A stretch of 64,000 nucleotides of DNA from Lineus longissimus (GCF_910592395.1 NC_088311.1:9800501-9864500); one strand, 5' to 3'; numbered from the stretch's first letter, positions 36,112 to 47,290 are shown. Notes: a model not told the origin generated them from the sequence alone. A program made the numbers and translations.

Positions 36112-36267
36112 ACATTAACCTCTCTATTAAGGACACCCTCAGGACTGACAAATACTGTTAACAGAGAGGTGTCCTGATAAGAGTCGTCAAATTGAATGGA
36201 GACTGCCTATTTGGGACCAAAACTAGTGTCCTTAATAGAGAGAGTGTCCTTAAGACCACTGTATTTC
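36112..36267. mobile_element. MITE family A, copy 4
   Basis: TTAACCTCTCTATTAAGGACA, TCAGGACTGACAAATACTG, GGTCAAATTGAATGG-like TCGTCAAATTGAATGG, TTGGGACCAAAACTAGTGTC and a terminal ACCACTGTA are shared with copy 1 at 2968-3151. Confidence 0.75.
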
Positions 36268-37090
36268 AAATTCAAGGCATCATCATGAGCAAAACCTGTT
36301 ATAACTGCCCAGTACAGCCCACTCAAGTGCTGATTAACCCCTCTCAATGACCTCCTCACTCAATCCAACCTGACCCAACCCCTAGGGTATTTAAAACCTG
36401 CCTCTTTTTCAAAGCTTTTCTTTGGCCATTTCTCACTCTGTGACGCCCCTGACAGGAAAGGTGATTTTATTGTGATATATGTTCCCCTTGGTAGTCCCTG
36501 CCTATCAAGCACTACTCTGCCTCATTGGTATGACTCAAGGCAAATACCCTTGCCAAATTAATTTACACAGGTAAAACAATCGACATGACTAATTTTGTCC
36601 TCGATTCACGTTAAGTGCTCTTCGAGATTGTGAGACAATTTTTTGAGTCGTTGATGCCAAGATTTCCTCTTTTTCAATCAATGTTAGTAGAGTTAAGAGT
36701 CATTTGACGTGTTCATCCATTTTAACCCTGTGAATATATTTTAAACCCCCAGCTCCTGAACCCTTGGTTCCTTGGTGACTTACCCAGGAAGCTTCCAGTG
36801 CATAGTGCATGGTGTATGTACTATGAGAACCTCTCACTGTGGAGCTCATGCAGCAAATAATGAGGTGACCTGCTTACGTCGACCTTTTATACGAAAGGTT
36901 GGGTTCAATTGAAACAGTTTATTCTGACAGTAAGGCAAATTCATCCATGACATTAGAAAAAAATGTGACAATGTAGAAAGCATCAAGAACCTCTCCATCA
37001 TCTTTGGATGGGAATGACCACTTCGGTCACACACTCGGTCAGACCAAACAATGATGTTAATACATCATGAATGAATGCACTTAAACATAA
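36268..37090. other. Unique sequence, nothing supported
   Basis: No exon or repeat recognised. Confidence 0.35.
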
Positions 37091-37175
37091 ATCTGTATGT
37101 TACGTTAGGTCAGTCACGTTACATTATGTTACGTTATGTTACGTTACGTTATGTTATATTATGTTATGTTATGTT
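37091..37175. repeat. (GTTAT/GTTAC)n short tandem repeat
   Basis: About a dozen pentamers of GTTAY type with a few interruptions, for example ATGTTACGTTATGTTACG. Confidence 0.85.
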
Positions 37176-38560
37176 GAATTCTTCAAGTGTCTTGTGATTC
37201 ATTTTAAAGTCAAGAAATGATATCCGATTTTGTTAGGACCTGATGTGTCAGTGTGATTCAGTAAATCTATGTTATTTTGGTTGTCAAATGTAATGTGGGA
37301 GGAAACCGGAGACAGCGGAGAAAAATAAGTTACAGAATGGTGTCTCAGCTGTATCTGTTGTCGAATTAGCTTTCCTATATTCTCGTTTGAGAACCCCACT
37401 AATGGTTTTCACCTTTTATCTCACTGATTAGATCTATATGGTAATACATGTATTTTGACAACTTGTTTTTAATCCATCTGATGCCTGCCTGAATCATCCG
37501 CGCTCCTGTCACCTGCTCAGCGTGTGTCGGCGCACCACCACTTCCCCGCGGGGCTCGTCCATCAGACTGAAAAACTTATTGGGTTTCATGTGTTTTCCTC
37601 AAATTAATCCCTCGTCAAAATCGGAAGGTGCATTGTGCTGATTGGAAACTCGATCCTGTGTCAAAGCGTGGCACACTTTGAAGCGGGATACGCGCTCGAT
37701 ACGCCGAAAGATGTAATTATACGACTGCGGTGCGTTAAAAGATTTCACGTTTCACAATTGATTATTAGTTGCATCTCTGTCATCTCCGCTCATCAACGAT
37801 GTGTTGTATTTGTCCGTGATTGGTCTCCTGAACAACCAATTGTTTACTTTATTGTTAGTAATGTTAGCCATAGACGAATAATATCAGAGTTAGTGCTGAC
37901 TGATTGTGCTATCACATTATTATTATCTTAGTTAGGTTTTACTTGAAAAGCGGTCCAACGGATGCGTGGCTTTCACCTCAAATGAGTTCGTGATAAGAGG
38001 TGATGTCATCTGACTTCATTTCTACGAAGTTGGTTAGACAAGTTAATGTACTTTGGACACAAATGTACTTGAATGTCAACCTTAGTTGGGCTGAATCCAT
38101 AACTGGATTTTATAACTGTAATTTGTTTCATTATGGAGTTATTAGATCTTGTCAAAAGGGAGTAATGTTCCCAGAATGTACAATCAGACACTTGCTCTAG
38201 GGCATCATTAACCTTCCATGGTCTTTTGCTGCTGATGTTGGAGAAAAATTTGACGACAGCTATAACTGACAAACGATCCTTCCTTTTTTGAAGGGTATCA
38301 TCATCAGTTGACTGTGCAGTCAACCACTAGGTTCCTGTTACTAACCAAGCTACATGTTGGCCCTCAATTATTGACCAGGCCCTAAATTTTGTGTGGTGCC
38401 AGCAGTTTGTGCCTATTTCCCAAGTAATCCGGTGCATGATGTCAGGTAGGATGTCGCTGGTGACCCAGGAATCTCTTGGCAGACTGGACAACTTCGCTCT
38501 CCAATATCCAGCTTCTGTACCCACACAATTCCTGTGAAATGATACTAATCTCCTTGGATG
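37176..38560. other. Mostly unique sequence, GC-richer block at 37490-37720
   Basis: The block 37490-37720 has more CpG and few repeats (CGCGGGGCTCGTCC, GCGGGATACGCGCTCGAT). It could be conserved regulatory DNA or part of the small open frame 37635-37931, which has no recognised domain. Confidence 0.35.
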
Positions 38561-38712
38561 CACACCCCCCCCCTCCTCCAGCATTGCACAGAAAACTTGC
38601 TTGGGGAGGGGGATAACACTTTCTAATGTTCATCACTTCTTGAATGTGCACACCCCCCCCCCCCCCACACCCCCCTCCTCCACCACCACCACCACCACCA
38701 CCACCACCACCA
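38561..38712. repeat. C-rich and (CAC)n low-complexity region
   Basis: Two C runs (near 38565 and 38652) and an uninterrupted CCACCACCACCA tract near 38681-38711. Confidence 0.9.
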
Positions 38713-39630
38713 AACAAATAAAATTTCCTTGATCCAGCGGTCCAGTATTAGAGTTTCAAATCTTTATAATCTAGTTTACTAATAATACAGTAATCTGGTC
38801 ATATGTACTTCCCGACTAGAACATTCACGCTGACACTCGCCCTAATGACTCCAGCCTGGACATCCTGCCATGGCAATCCATTCCAAATGCTGGTCATTCC
38901 TGCGAAAAATGTCCCAATCATGGGTCATCAAAATGCTCTGTCACGTCAGAATCAGGCTCGAGGGACTGCCAATGCCATTGGACCTGTCAACCAGCAGAGT
39001 TATAGGTGTGATGAGTTTTCATAGGTACAGAGATATCTGACCAAGGGGGACATAAAAATGATGGGGTAAAATATTATCGGCTGGTCTGCAGCTTGTCGCG
39101 ATTGAATTCTAAACCGTCATTGTAAATGTCAATAAAGTAATTAGATTTCCATTCAAAGTGCATGACTTTAATTTCATCAGTGTTAATCTTCAGGTGACTA
39201 GTGTGCACAGTTGGGGAATCGGGTAATGTTTGATTCAGATAATTGTATTCCTCAAACAGGCTTTACTTTGTTGTGCTGTGGGATAGGGAGACCCCTATTG
39301 TTGACTTCATCCAACTTAATCTAATCTACCTGACTAAACCTATAGTCTCCCTTTAAAGTGTCATAGGATGCTGCTGAATACGTTCCTGCTGGCCCCACAG
39401 ACTCATTATCAGGAGTCTGGTATTGATCTACCATAAAAGCCTTTTCATGTCTTTTCTCCCATCAAGTACACCTGTGCCACACACCCTCAAATCTCTGTGA
39501 GACCAAAAAGTTCATATGGTCTGTGAAAAATTTGTAATCAGAAATTCGAGCTTTTCTCATGCTATACCCAGTTTAAGAACTTTAATTAAGATGCAGTTCG
39601 ACAACTGTGTCTCTCAAATTCATTCTTTTT

Positions 39631-40545
39631 AGCTCACCTCTTAGCAGAGGTGAGCTTACCCCATACCGTGGCGTCCGTCGTCCGTCGTCGTCGTCGTCGT
39701 CGTCGTCGTCCGTCGTCCGTTAGCAGGGCACGTTTCGTAACTGTTAGAGCTATTGAGCTGAAACTTGGTACACATGTACCCTTATGTAATGACACCTTGG
39801 AGACCAAGTTTCGGTCCGATTCGTTTCATGGTTTGGCCACCAGGGGGCCAAACGTTAAAAGTGAAAATATGCAATATCTCCCTTAATAGTAGTCGGGAAA
39901 TTTTGAAAAAAATATGGTAGGTACTTCTAGCAAAGGTGCATCATATATCCTCCGGGTTTTTGATTTGACCTCCTTTTCAAGGTCACAGAGGTCAAATGGT
40001 GTAAATTGGCCGTTAGGATGTAACGATGGCACGTTTCTAAACTGCAATGGCTATTGATACCAAATTTGGTACACATTTACCCCTTAGTCAGGTGATCTCA
40101 GGGACCGAAGTTTGGTCCAATATGATTCACCACTTGACCACCAGGGGGCAAAATCCAAAAACCTTAAAAATGTGATTATTCCTTAACTTCTTGCCCGATT
40201 GCCACCAATTTGATATCATGGGTACATCTAACCACCATACAGTATATGTCACACAGGTTTTTAATTTGACCTTCTTGTCAAGGTCACAGAGGTCAAATGG
40301 CATAAATTCGCCGTCAGGCCGTAACTATGGCACGTTTCTGAACTGCAATGACTATTGATCACAAATTAAGTACACATGTACCCCTTGGTCAGGTGATCTC
40401 AGGACCGAAGTTTGGTGCGATCTGATTTGCCGTTTGGCCTCCAGGGAGGGGGCCAAATCCTAAATTCTTCAAAATGCCATTATTCCTAGTAATGACTTGC
40501 CCGATTGGCACCAATTTTATATCATAGGTACATCTAATTCTAACA
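39631..40545. mobile_element. Repeat family G: (GTC)n and three 301-bp units
   Basis: It opens with AGCTCACCTC-TTAGCA-GAGGTGAGCT, a terminal palindrome. A CCGTCGTCCGTCGTCG-type microsatellite follows at 39668-39720, then three tandem units of about 301 bp marked by GGCACGTTT-type words at 39729, 40030 and 40331. Each unit contains ACTTGGTACACAT, ACCACCAGGGGGC and TCAAGGTCACAGAGGTCAAA. The layout resembles a non-autonomous element family common in marine invertebrate genomes. No open frame was found. A diverged end fragment lies at 28905-28975. Confidence 0.75.
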
Positions 40546-41051
40546 ACCATTCAATGTGTCACCAGGGTCTTCTTTGATTTGACCTACTTTTCAAGGTCAC
40601 AGAGGTCGAATGTACTGTAAATTGGCCATTTTGGGGAAATTGTAATTGCTTGGACCTACATCAAACCTAACACTACATGACACAATACCATGCTCTTTAT
40701 CCATCTTTCCTCCACATGAGGTGAGCACAATGGCCCTGGCCATTTCATTAAAGTGGTGCTATCCCAGTCTTCTGGTTGTGACTTTGTCCGCTGTACCATT
40801 ACCATTCAATGTGTCACCAGGGTCTTCTTTGATTTGACCTACTTTTCAAGGTCACAGAGGTCGAATGTACTGTAAATTGGCCATTTTGGGGAAATTGTAA
40901 TTGCTTGGACCTACATCAAACCTAACACTACATGACACAATACCATGCTCTTTATCCATCTTTCCTCCACATGAGGTGAGCACAATGGCCCTGGCCATTT
41001 CATTAAAGTGGTGCTATCCCAGTCTTCTGGTTGTGACTTTGTCCGCTGTAC
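40546..41051. repeat. Perfect 255-bp tandem duplication
   Basis: 40546-40796 and 40801-41051 are identical base for base as far as I can compare them (period 255). The duplicated segment includes the distal end of repeat family G (ATGAGGTGAGCACAATGG). Zero divergence means a very recent duplication or an assembly artefact. Confidence 0.9.
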
Positions 41052-41269
41052 TTTGCCATTCATCATTTTGAAGGTACTTTTGTGTGAAATTATATCATCC
41101 AGTGTCCGTTTTGTGATCCCAAGAGCAAACTTTTGACAGAGCAAGTCACATTTATAACCAATTTGAAAGAAGTGGGAACAAAAATTCAATACTTTGAATG
41201 TAGAAATTATGATCAAGCTCCACAAACTCTGTCTCCAATGACAATCTAGAACGCTCGAGAAGTTCTTAC

Positions 41270-41659
41270 CAGGTTTTTCGTTGACCCGTTTCTTGACCTT
41301 TGTCCATTTGTCATCACATACCTCAAATTTGTTCACAACCTTCAAGAGAGCAGAGTACAATTTTTTTAGTCGATCCAGAGCTAAGAATCAGTGAGCTGCA
41401 TTTGAGTAGTCTAACATAATTTTGTTAGAGTATCATGACGTGTCAAACATTTCTCATTATTTGTCTTACCTATTTCAGGGTTTAAACGTCCAAAAGATGG
41501 CTGTCCTAGATTTTGGTAAGTCCGGATTCGCTTCTGCATGGTTGGCTCTCTGCTTACCGTCACAGCTTCACCGCTTTCCCTGCCTCCGCACTCAATCACG
41601 ACCAGCCTGCCAACCCCACGTTTCATGGAATATCCCTCATTATGGTAATCAGTTTCCAT
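41270..41659 (-). CDS. Candidate two-exon minus-strand reading frame
   Basis: On the minus strand an open frame starts with ATG at 41659 and runs to a donor (AATAG|GTAAGAC) ending exon 1 at 41470. The 89-nt intron 41381-41469 contains a CTCTAAC branch-like word and ends GATTCTTAG. Exon 2 (41380-41270) joins in phase 1, making a GCT codon, and ends at another donor (CCTG|GTAAGAA), again phase 1. The joined frame is about 100 codons. Its second exon predicts a basic amphipathic helix (LKKLYSALLKVVNKFE, then DDKWTKVKKRV) that could be coiled coil. No family was recognised and the third exon was not found. Reading through the last donor stays open to 40911, inside the duplicated repeat, so a transposon origin is possible. 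Confidence 0.3.
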
Positions 41660-42339
41660 TGTTTTAGTCGAGCCAAGTGTATTGCAAAGGGATTAGTGAC
41701 ATATTGTGAAGATTGTGCCGGAAATTGACGATAATTTGCCAAAATTCTGGACCCGAGGAATTGATGCAATCTGAGAAATGTGCCGAGATACCTGCTGCTT
41801 TCCATTCCACAAATGTGGCCCGTGTTTTATTGGCGAATTCTTGCAAATAACTACGGATTCTCGTTGGATAAGGATAACTTCTACAATATGGTAATTGACA
41901 AATCAAGGAACTAAATATTTGTTGGCCCATAATCATGCATGGATTGATGGGGGGGGACTTTTCTTAACTGTTGGGAATGGATTACCACTTGGAAAAGTGT
42001 CCGTTAATAAAATATTTTTTAAAGTTATGTACCTGAAATTGTCACTGCTGGATTTTATTAACATTTCCTAAAAAAACTCTTTAGGACTGTAATACTGACT
42101 GTGTCTCTTTCTTTAGCTAGTTGTGCATGGTCAGTTTAGTCTGTATACTTACAGCTAGACCAGTGACTGAAAGTTTCATGACATTCATGAGGGATTTTGC
42201 TACATCGGACTTAACAATGGACATCGAAAATTGTTGTATTTTCTATGGAATAATGTGAAAAATTATATTTCTAAACCTCTGTCATCTTGTTTTGTATATG
42301 CCTCAATGGTGCTACACTGTGGTTTAATTTTAACGACCC
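41660..42339. other. Unique sequence, nothing supported
   Basis: Contains an AT-rich unique stretch with a G7 run near 41950. No promoter was evident for the minus-strand frame that begins at 41659. Confidence 0.35.
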
Positions 42340-42460
42340 AATTTCTGATTGGTTAATTTGTGCATGTTATTGACCAATCAGGTGAATTGTAAAGCATAGC
42401 TTTGAAAAGAACAGTTCTCCTCTGTATAAGGAACCTTCCTCGTCAGTCAGTACAGTGATA
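42340..42460 (+). promoter_or_regulatory. Promoter-like block: paired CCAAT boxes, TATA, Inr
   Basis: CTGATTGGT (ATTGG at 42348-42352) and ACCAATCAG (CCAAT at 42374-42378) are exact inverted copies, giving two oppositely oriented CCAAT boxes 22 bp apart. A TATAAG lies at 42425-42430, and initiator-like TCAGTCAG/TCAGTACAG words lie 18-30 bp downstream. The layout fits an NF-Y driven TATA promoter facing right. No convincing coding exon follows within 300 bp. Confidence 0.35.
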
Positions 42461-43490
42461 GTCAAAAGTGACATCCCATATCATCATTTACAAGTTATGC
42501 CAAAATACATTCTACAGATCGTTCAAACATAGCTCCAAATTTTGAAACCACACTTGCCAACTTTTGTGGCCATTTCCCCTTTAAACCTGCACAAACAAAA
42601 GTGTGACTCTGTCGAGAACATTTCCAAGCAGCAGACGACAACACAGATAGTTGCAGAGCAGACGCCTGTTGTTGATTCATTTCTGTGTATAAAGAGCCAA
42701 GTGCCATCACCATGCCCACATCTATATGTTCTTCACAATATCCCATCATCGATTTCCCCAAACCTTTCTTTATATGCGGACCATTGACTCAAAAATAACC
42801 CCTTGAATTGACAGAGGAAACAGTAATCGCAACACCGGCCGAGATGGGTGGTGGGCAATTAACCTATCTTCATCAATTTCGCCATTTATTATTTATGCGA
42901 AATCTCGTCAAGTTTCTCGGTATGATGTTCGGAGCATCACTATAGTGATGCAATTCACAATTTAAAAGCTACTTACACTCTACTCGAAGTGTCGCAAACA
43001 AATGAAAATTTGCACTTATGTGATGCGAATCCATCATTTCAGATGCAAAAGAGACTATGCAGATTTTGTAAATATAATTGAACTATATTCGGTGATTTTA
43101 AGTGGTAATTACTTAGTTGTATTGTGAGGTGCAATTATAACTGACATCAAGTCGATTGTCAGTGATTCCATGGTGCTGATGAAACAATTTCAGTCGTAGT
43201 TTCACCGGCGATGTCCTAGTTGCAACATTGTGGAAAGTGAGTACGCTCTTAGAGCGAAATATTTTTCAGCTCCTAAAAAACCTAGATTGAAGGTAAAAAT
43301 GTACATGCAAGGCCCTTGTCACACCAATCCACTCCTACTTACAGTTGGCGATAGATATTGAAAAGTTTGAAATCAGAATGTTGGAAACCACAGCCCCAGG
43401 CAACCTACACTTTCGAAATCTCCCTTCTGTCCCTACTTTTCAACCATAACAGTTTTGTTTTTTCAAGTGGCGTAATTTTTCCGCAATATG
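42461..43490. other. Unique sequence downstream of the promoter-like block
   Basis: Open frames at 42495-42787 overlap on both strands and show no domain. Nothing else was recognised. Confidence 0.35.
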
Positions 43491-43820
43491 TCACGCCCGG
43501 GTGGATCCACCCTGGTCCTCAATAAAGCCACTAATTGTCCTGGTTCCGCTGTTAATTGATTAAGGCACTTATTTCAATGAATTACTGCTGATTATACAAT
43601 TAGACCAGGGGTGTTAGGGCGACTACAGCTTCTGCTATTGTATAATCTGGTCTGCCGCTTTTCAATGGCGGCATCCAGGCATTGTTGTGAGCTAATCACG
43701 CTAAATTAACGATCCTGGAAAGTCCTGATTAATGTAAACAAGGTCCTAATGGGACAGTTACATCGATGATAATGGTCGACTTTGCATCATTCTCATCAAT
43801 AATTTGTAGACTTTTGAAAA
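43491..43820. promoter_or_regulatory. Possible conserved regulatory block 1
   Basis: Unique sequence with higher complexity, several homeodomain-type cores (CTAATTG, TTAATTGATTAA, ACAATTAGAC, GCTAAATTAACG) and no repeat content or open frame. Such blocks often prove to be conserved non-coding elements near developmental genes. That is only an inference here. Confidence 0.25.
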
Positions 43821-44204
43821 GACATTATACGCCTCTGACACTTTACATTCAAAATAGTTGATTTACCTCATTATTTTGCTAGCTATGACTGCAGCCTACT
43901 TCATATTGGTCCCTGTGGAGTGGGTGAGGTTTTGTACTTGTAAACTGTTTGTTGCAGTATGTCAACATTGCAACTCCACTTAGCAGCAAATGTTTTCTAT
44001 CTACATCAAGACACCGCTTTAATTGGCAGTAAGCCAATGTTAATATGCTAATGAGCCTCTGATATCCAATTTTCATAGATGCAGGCTGTTCTTGCATTTG
44101 CAAACTTTATGAAAATACTCTACTTTCACCGATCTAAGACCGTTTGATTGATAGCTACAAAATCGAAACAATGGACAAGCTGGAACATGACGCCATGACC
44201 ACTG

Positions 44205-44352
44205 GAAGTGCTTTCATTACAGAGAGGTGTCCTGATTAGAGACGTTAAATTCTCATTGAATGGAAACCACAAATTTGGTACAAAAGCTAGTGTCCTTAAT
44301 GGAGAGGGCTGCCTTTAGAGAGAGGTGTCTGCTAGGGAAGGTCCTATTGTAG
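44205..44352. mobile_element. MITE family A, copy 5
   Basis: Contains AGAGAGGTGTCCTGATTAGAG, TTGGTACAAAAGCTAGTGTCC, TTAATGGAGAGGG and GAGAGGTGTCTGCTAGGGAAG, followed by a worn right terminus GGTCCTATTGTAG. The left terminus is lost. Confidence 0.65.
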
Positions 44353-44737
44353 CTGCATACAAGACAGAGGCTGACATGGAAAATGGCTCACCCAACTCTA
44401 AGGGTTAATCTTGTAATTTGCTATGAATGATGAGCACATTATAGTTCATCCACACAGACACAAACCAGAGACACCATCAGCTATCCTCATCAACAGCTGC
44501 ACAATCGAGAAAAAAACAAAAAAATGCATCTTGACGCCTAAACAAACCAGATCCAGGAAGGATGTTTTCAATTTGTTTCAAATGAAAAACAAGAGGAAAA
44601 AGCCAAGATGATGCTCGCTGATGCGTGTTGAAGATGCAATTTGATGACTTTACTGACAGAAAGAAAAAATTGTCTATGTCTGTCTCGCCATGCTGCATTT
44701 TAACCCATACTTGGCTTGTTAAAGGCCTATGATAGTT

Positions 44738-44914
44738 TATGTACAGTGGAACCTACCTTAGCAGACACCTTTCTATTAAGGACGCTAGTTTTGGTCCTAA
44801 ATTGGTTATTTTCATTCAATTTGAAATCTCTAATCAGGACACCTCCCTATTGAGGACATCACTTGTCAGTCCTGAGGGTGTCCTCAATAGAGAGGTTCTA
44901 CTGGACGTTGTTTT
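44738..44914 (-). mobile_element. MITE family A, copy 6 (opposite orientation)
   Basis: Left end TACAGTGGAACCTACCTTAG, right end AGAGAGGTTCTACTGG. The interior (CTAGTTTTGGTCCTAAATTGG, ATCAGGACACCTCCC, TCAGTCCTGAGGGTGTCC) is the reverse complement of copy 1. It lies about 385 bp from copy 5 in inverted orientation. Confidence 0.75.
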
Positions 44915-45017
44915 TGTCTGACCAAAAGTAGAAATAAACATTACCACTGTACTGTAACCAGCTATACATGTCAGTGTAATGAAAATTGACCAATAGAGAA
45001 CTGTTAACACAGAAATA

Positions 45018-45195
45018 TTTGCAGCCATTTTATTTTGTGTTTTTTTGTGAATTTGGAACGTTATCATACTTTTAATTTAGCATTTTTGAGAACCATGCAA
45101 CAGTAACTGCAATTCCTTTTTTTGCAGCAATATATAATTGTGATTTTCAGTGGAATCAAAAATAAAAAGCACGCAAATATTCATGGGTTAGTAGT
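45018..45195. repeat. Dispersed repeat F, copy 2
   Basis: Aligns in order with 33905-34130 through GCAGCCATTTTATTTTGTG, TTATCATACTTTTAATTTAG and TTTTGAGAACCATGC. Confidence 0.5.
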
Positions 45196-45916
45196 TCATC
45201 TACAGAAGAAGCAATGTTGACACTTATATTCAGTGTGTCTTTACATTTGAAAAAAAGCAAATTCGATTTCAAATTTCAATAAAAACTCAATTGTTAGAAT
45301 GAATTGTTCGTTTTCTCAGAAAATTTGTGTCTCAGTTTTCTCAGAAGACTAAGTTTTGGGATTCATTGCACTTTTGCGTGTACGTTTTCACTCAGCAGAC
45401 TCTTAGTAGCCCACTTAATTTGTTCTAAATTGTTTCTAGAAATTTTTGTAGAAAAAAAGGATCTCAAGCAAACATTGGACTTGTCACACAGAAGTCCTGC
45501 ACTTAATTCCAATAAGGAATAATTGGGCATGCTTTTCAACAGCAAAATCAGTCTGCTAAGAACATCCTTTTTAATAAAGTAATGTATCAGATATTAATTC
45601 TTTAAAAGTTCCTTGAAGAATCACACTCTTAAACCTGTCAAACTATTGAGTCTTTTACAAGTTCTTAATCTGAATGACAGCAAGACATTTGCCATTATCC
45701 AAGAAAACTGTCATCTGATATCCAAGGATTAAATAATGCAAATACTCCATCACGAGAAAATCTGCCCTGGACCTGGGTTTCCTTTTAATTGGCATCTGGG
45801 TATGTCGCTAATCTGCATCCAGACCGAGCAGTCTGATATTTGATCTAGGTGAGCAAAGAATGTCATAAATTCTGTCAAATTCATGACATTTACAACAGGG
45901 ATATTAATTTACCCAT
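45196..45916. other. Unique sequence, nothing supported
   Basis: Short overlapping frames at 45304-45545 on both strands lack any domain. Confidence 0.35.
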
Positions 45917-46149
45917 AAAGGGTTGACCATAGTTACTACCATTTTGGCTAGGACTTGAAATCCTAAAGCAATGAGAACTCTTGAAAACAACGTGAATGCC
46001 AATTTCCAGGGTGGTGGTTTGTTCTTTGTTTTCTGCAGAGAACAACCTCCTAGAATTTAAATGGACATTCACTTCATCTTGAAAGAGTTCTTTTTACTTT
46101 AAGATTTCATTTTCTAGCCAAAATAGTGGTGCCTATGGTCAATCCTTAA
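45917..46149. mobile_element. Hairpin MITE family C, copy 2
   Basis: The left end AAGGGTTGACCATAGTTACT with ACCATTTTGGCTAGGACTTG is inverted at the right (TCTAGCCAAAATAGTGGTG, CTATGGTCAATCCTTAA). The symmetry extends over most of the 233 bp (GAGAACTCTTGAAAACAACG against CTTGAAAGAGTTC). Related copy at 13225-13410. Confidence 0.8.
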
Positions 46150-46271
46150 GAAAAATTCATCCCTAAAAGTATAATTTTCAAGCTATTGAGTCAAATGATG
46201 AAATTAACTTCATTCCGATTGTGAATGAGTTTTGTAAAGCCCGCTACACACGAGGGATTTCTCACCAACAC

Positions 46272-46684
46272 AAGCTGCGCTTACACCACGAAATATTGGT
46301 GGACCAATTGCACTTACACCACCACATTGCCGCGACAAATTGGTTCGGCAATCCATTGCCGATACAAATTGCCGAGCGAATTTGTCCCACCAAGCTTGAT
46401 GGTCCAAATTCGCCCGGCTTGTTAAAAGCTCGGCTTTGTCGTGGTGTAAGCTCAAATGGATCGGCAATTAGCTAGTTAGATGGTTCGGCTCCAGGCGGCG
46501 CTTTCGAAATGGCGCTTTCTGCCTAGGCTTTCTGCGTTCTGCTTATTGTTTGCGCGCCATCTGTAGCCGGATTTTATAACTAGCTACAGCGCTGGTGTAA
46601 GCGCTTGGTGGATTTTCGATGGTGCGGTATTGGTTCCCGAACCAAGATTGGTGGTCCATTTTCAGGTGGCGTAAGTGCGGCTTT
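46272..46684. repeat. Nested inverted-arm element inside the Harbinger copy
   Basis: GCTGCGCTTACACCACGAAA at the left and the complement of GTGGCGTAAGTGCGGC at the right form a second, more diverged inverted pair. The interior holds further half-symmetric words (GGTTCGGCAATCC, GGTGTAAGCGCTTGG). No target duplication is evident. It may be an older insertion or a subterminal repeat array of the host element. Confidence 0.5.
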
Positions 46685-46820
46685 AGTTGGCTTTAAAATT
46701 AAGAACAGGTGCACAGGTGACTGGAAGTTGAGAATCGTTCACCCATTCACACGAAAGACATAATCCCAGCAATATTTAGGTCCTGCACTATATTTAGGCC
46801 AAAACCTTGGTCAAGGCTGA

Positions 46821-47042
46821 GTGCAAATATCTATTATTTCTGGCAGGGAAATCTTAGATCTAGAAACATGGCTGCCAATGATTTTGTTGTGTACAATGAG
46901 AGGAAGAAAAAAGAAGATTTTATCTATTATTATTGTAAAAAGTATCAGTGAAAAGAGGAAAAGGAGAAATCGATGGGATAATACGAGGTTTTGGGCAAAA
47001 TCGTGGATTATGAGAAGGTACAGCCTTGGCGCCTATCGATAA
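46821..47042 (+). pseudogene. Harbinger transposase N-terminal remnant
   Basis: The frame ends with a basic stretch (KRKRRNRW) followed by FWAKSWIMRRYSLGAYR and a stop. PIF/Harbinger transposases often begin with a block of this type: basic residues, a W-x(2-4)-W pair, RR and then GAY or GQY before the helical region. The catalytic DDE core is absent because the element is only 1 kb long. Its place between Harbinger-type termini supports the assignment. The true start and any frameshift upstream are unclear; an ATGGCTGCC at 46868 opens another frame. Confidence 0.55.
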
Positions 47043-47290
47043 AGAGTCAAAATATGGCCCAACTATGTTTTTGACTGAATCACACGGGGAAATTTCTCCC
47101 CCACACTCCTTATATAAACAAAAAAATCCTTATATAAACAAAAGATGTCGTTGAGAAATAGAACAAGTCGGTAGTGCAGCCAGCAACTCCAACCAGTCGG
47201 GCAAAGTATCAGTTACCTGGTCTGGATTCCTGTTATGAATTAAAATTCCAACTAAGTTGGTGAGAAGTCCCTCGTGTGTAACGGGCTTAA

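Larger units (their letters stand above)
46238..47287 (+). mobile_element. PIF/Harbinger element, internally deleted
   Basis: Terminal inverted repeats at about 46238-46269 and 47256-47287 (AGCCCGCTACACACGAGGG and its near-complement CCTCGTGTGTAACGGGCT) have two mismatches in 32 bp. A TAA flanks each end (46235-46237 and 47288-47290), the 3-bp TWA target duplication typical of PIF/Harbinger. The 1050-bp interior keeps a basic N-terminal transposase-like piece but no catalytic domain, so the copy is non-autonomous. A second set of inverted arms (46272-46684) is nested near the left end. Confidence 0.8.

Noticed and set aside
41479-41515. Plus-strand 37-nt exon with strong acceptor, donor and an ATG
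   Set aside because: It overlaps the minus-strand exon candidate, has only 19 coding bases after the ATG and no partner exon. The minus-strand model explains more sequence with consistent phase.
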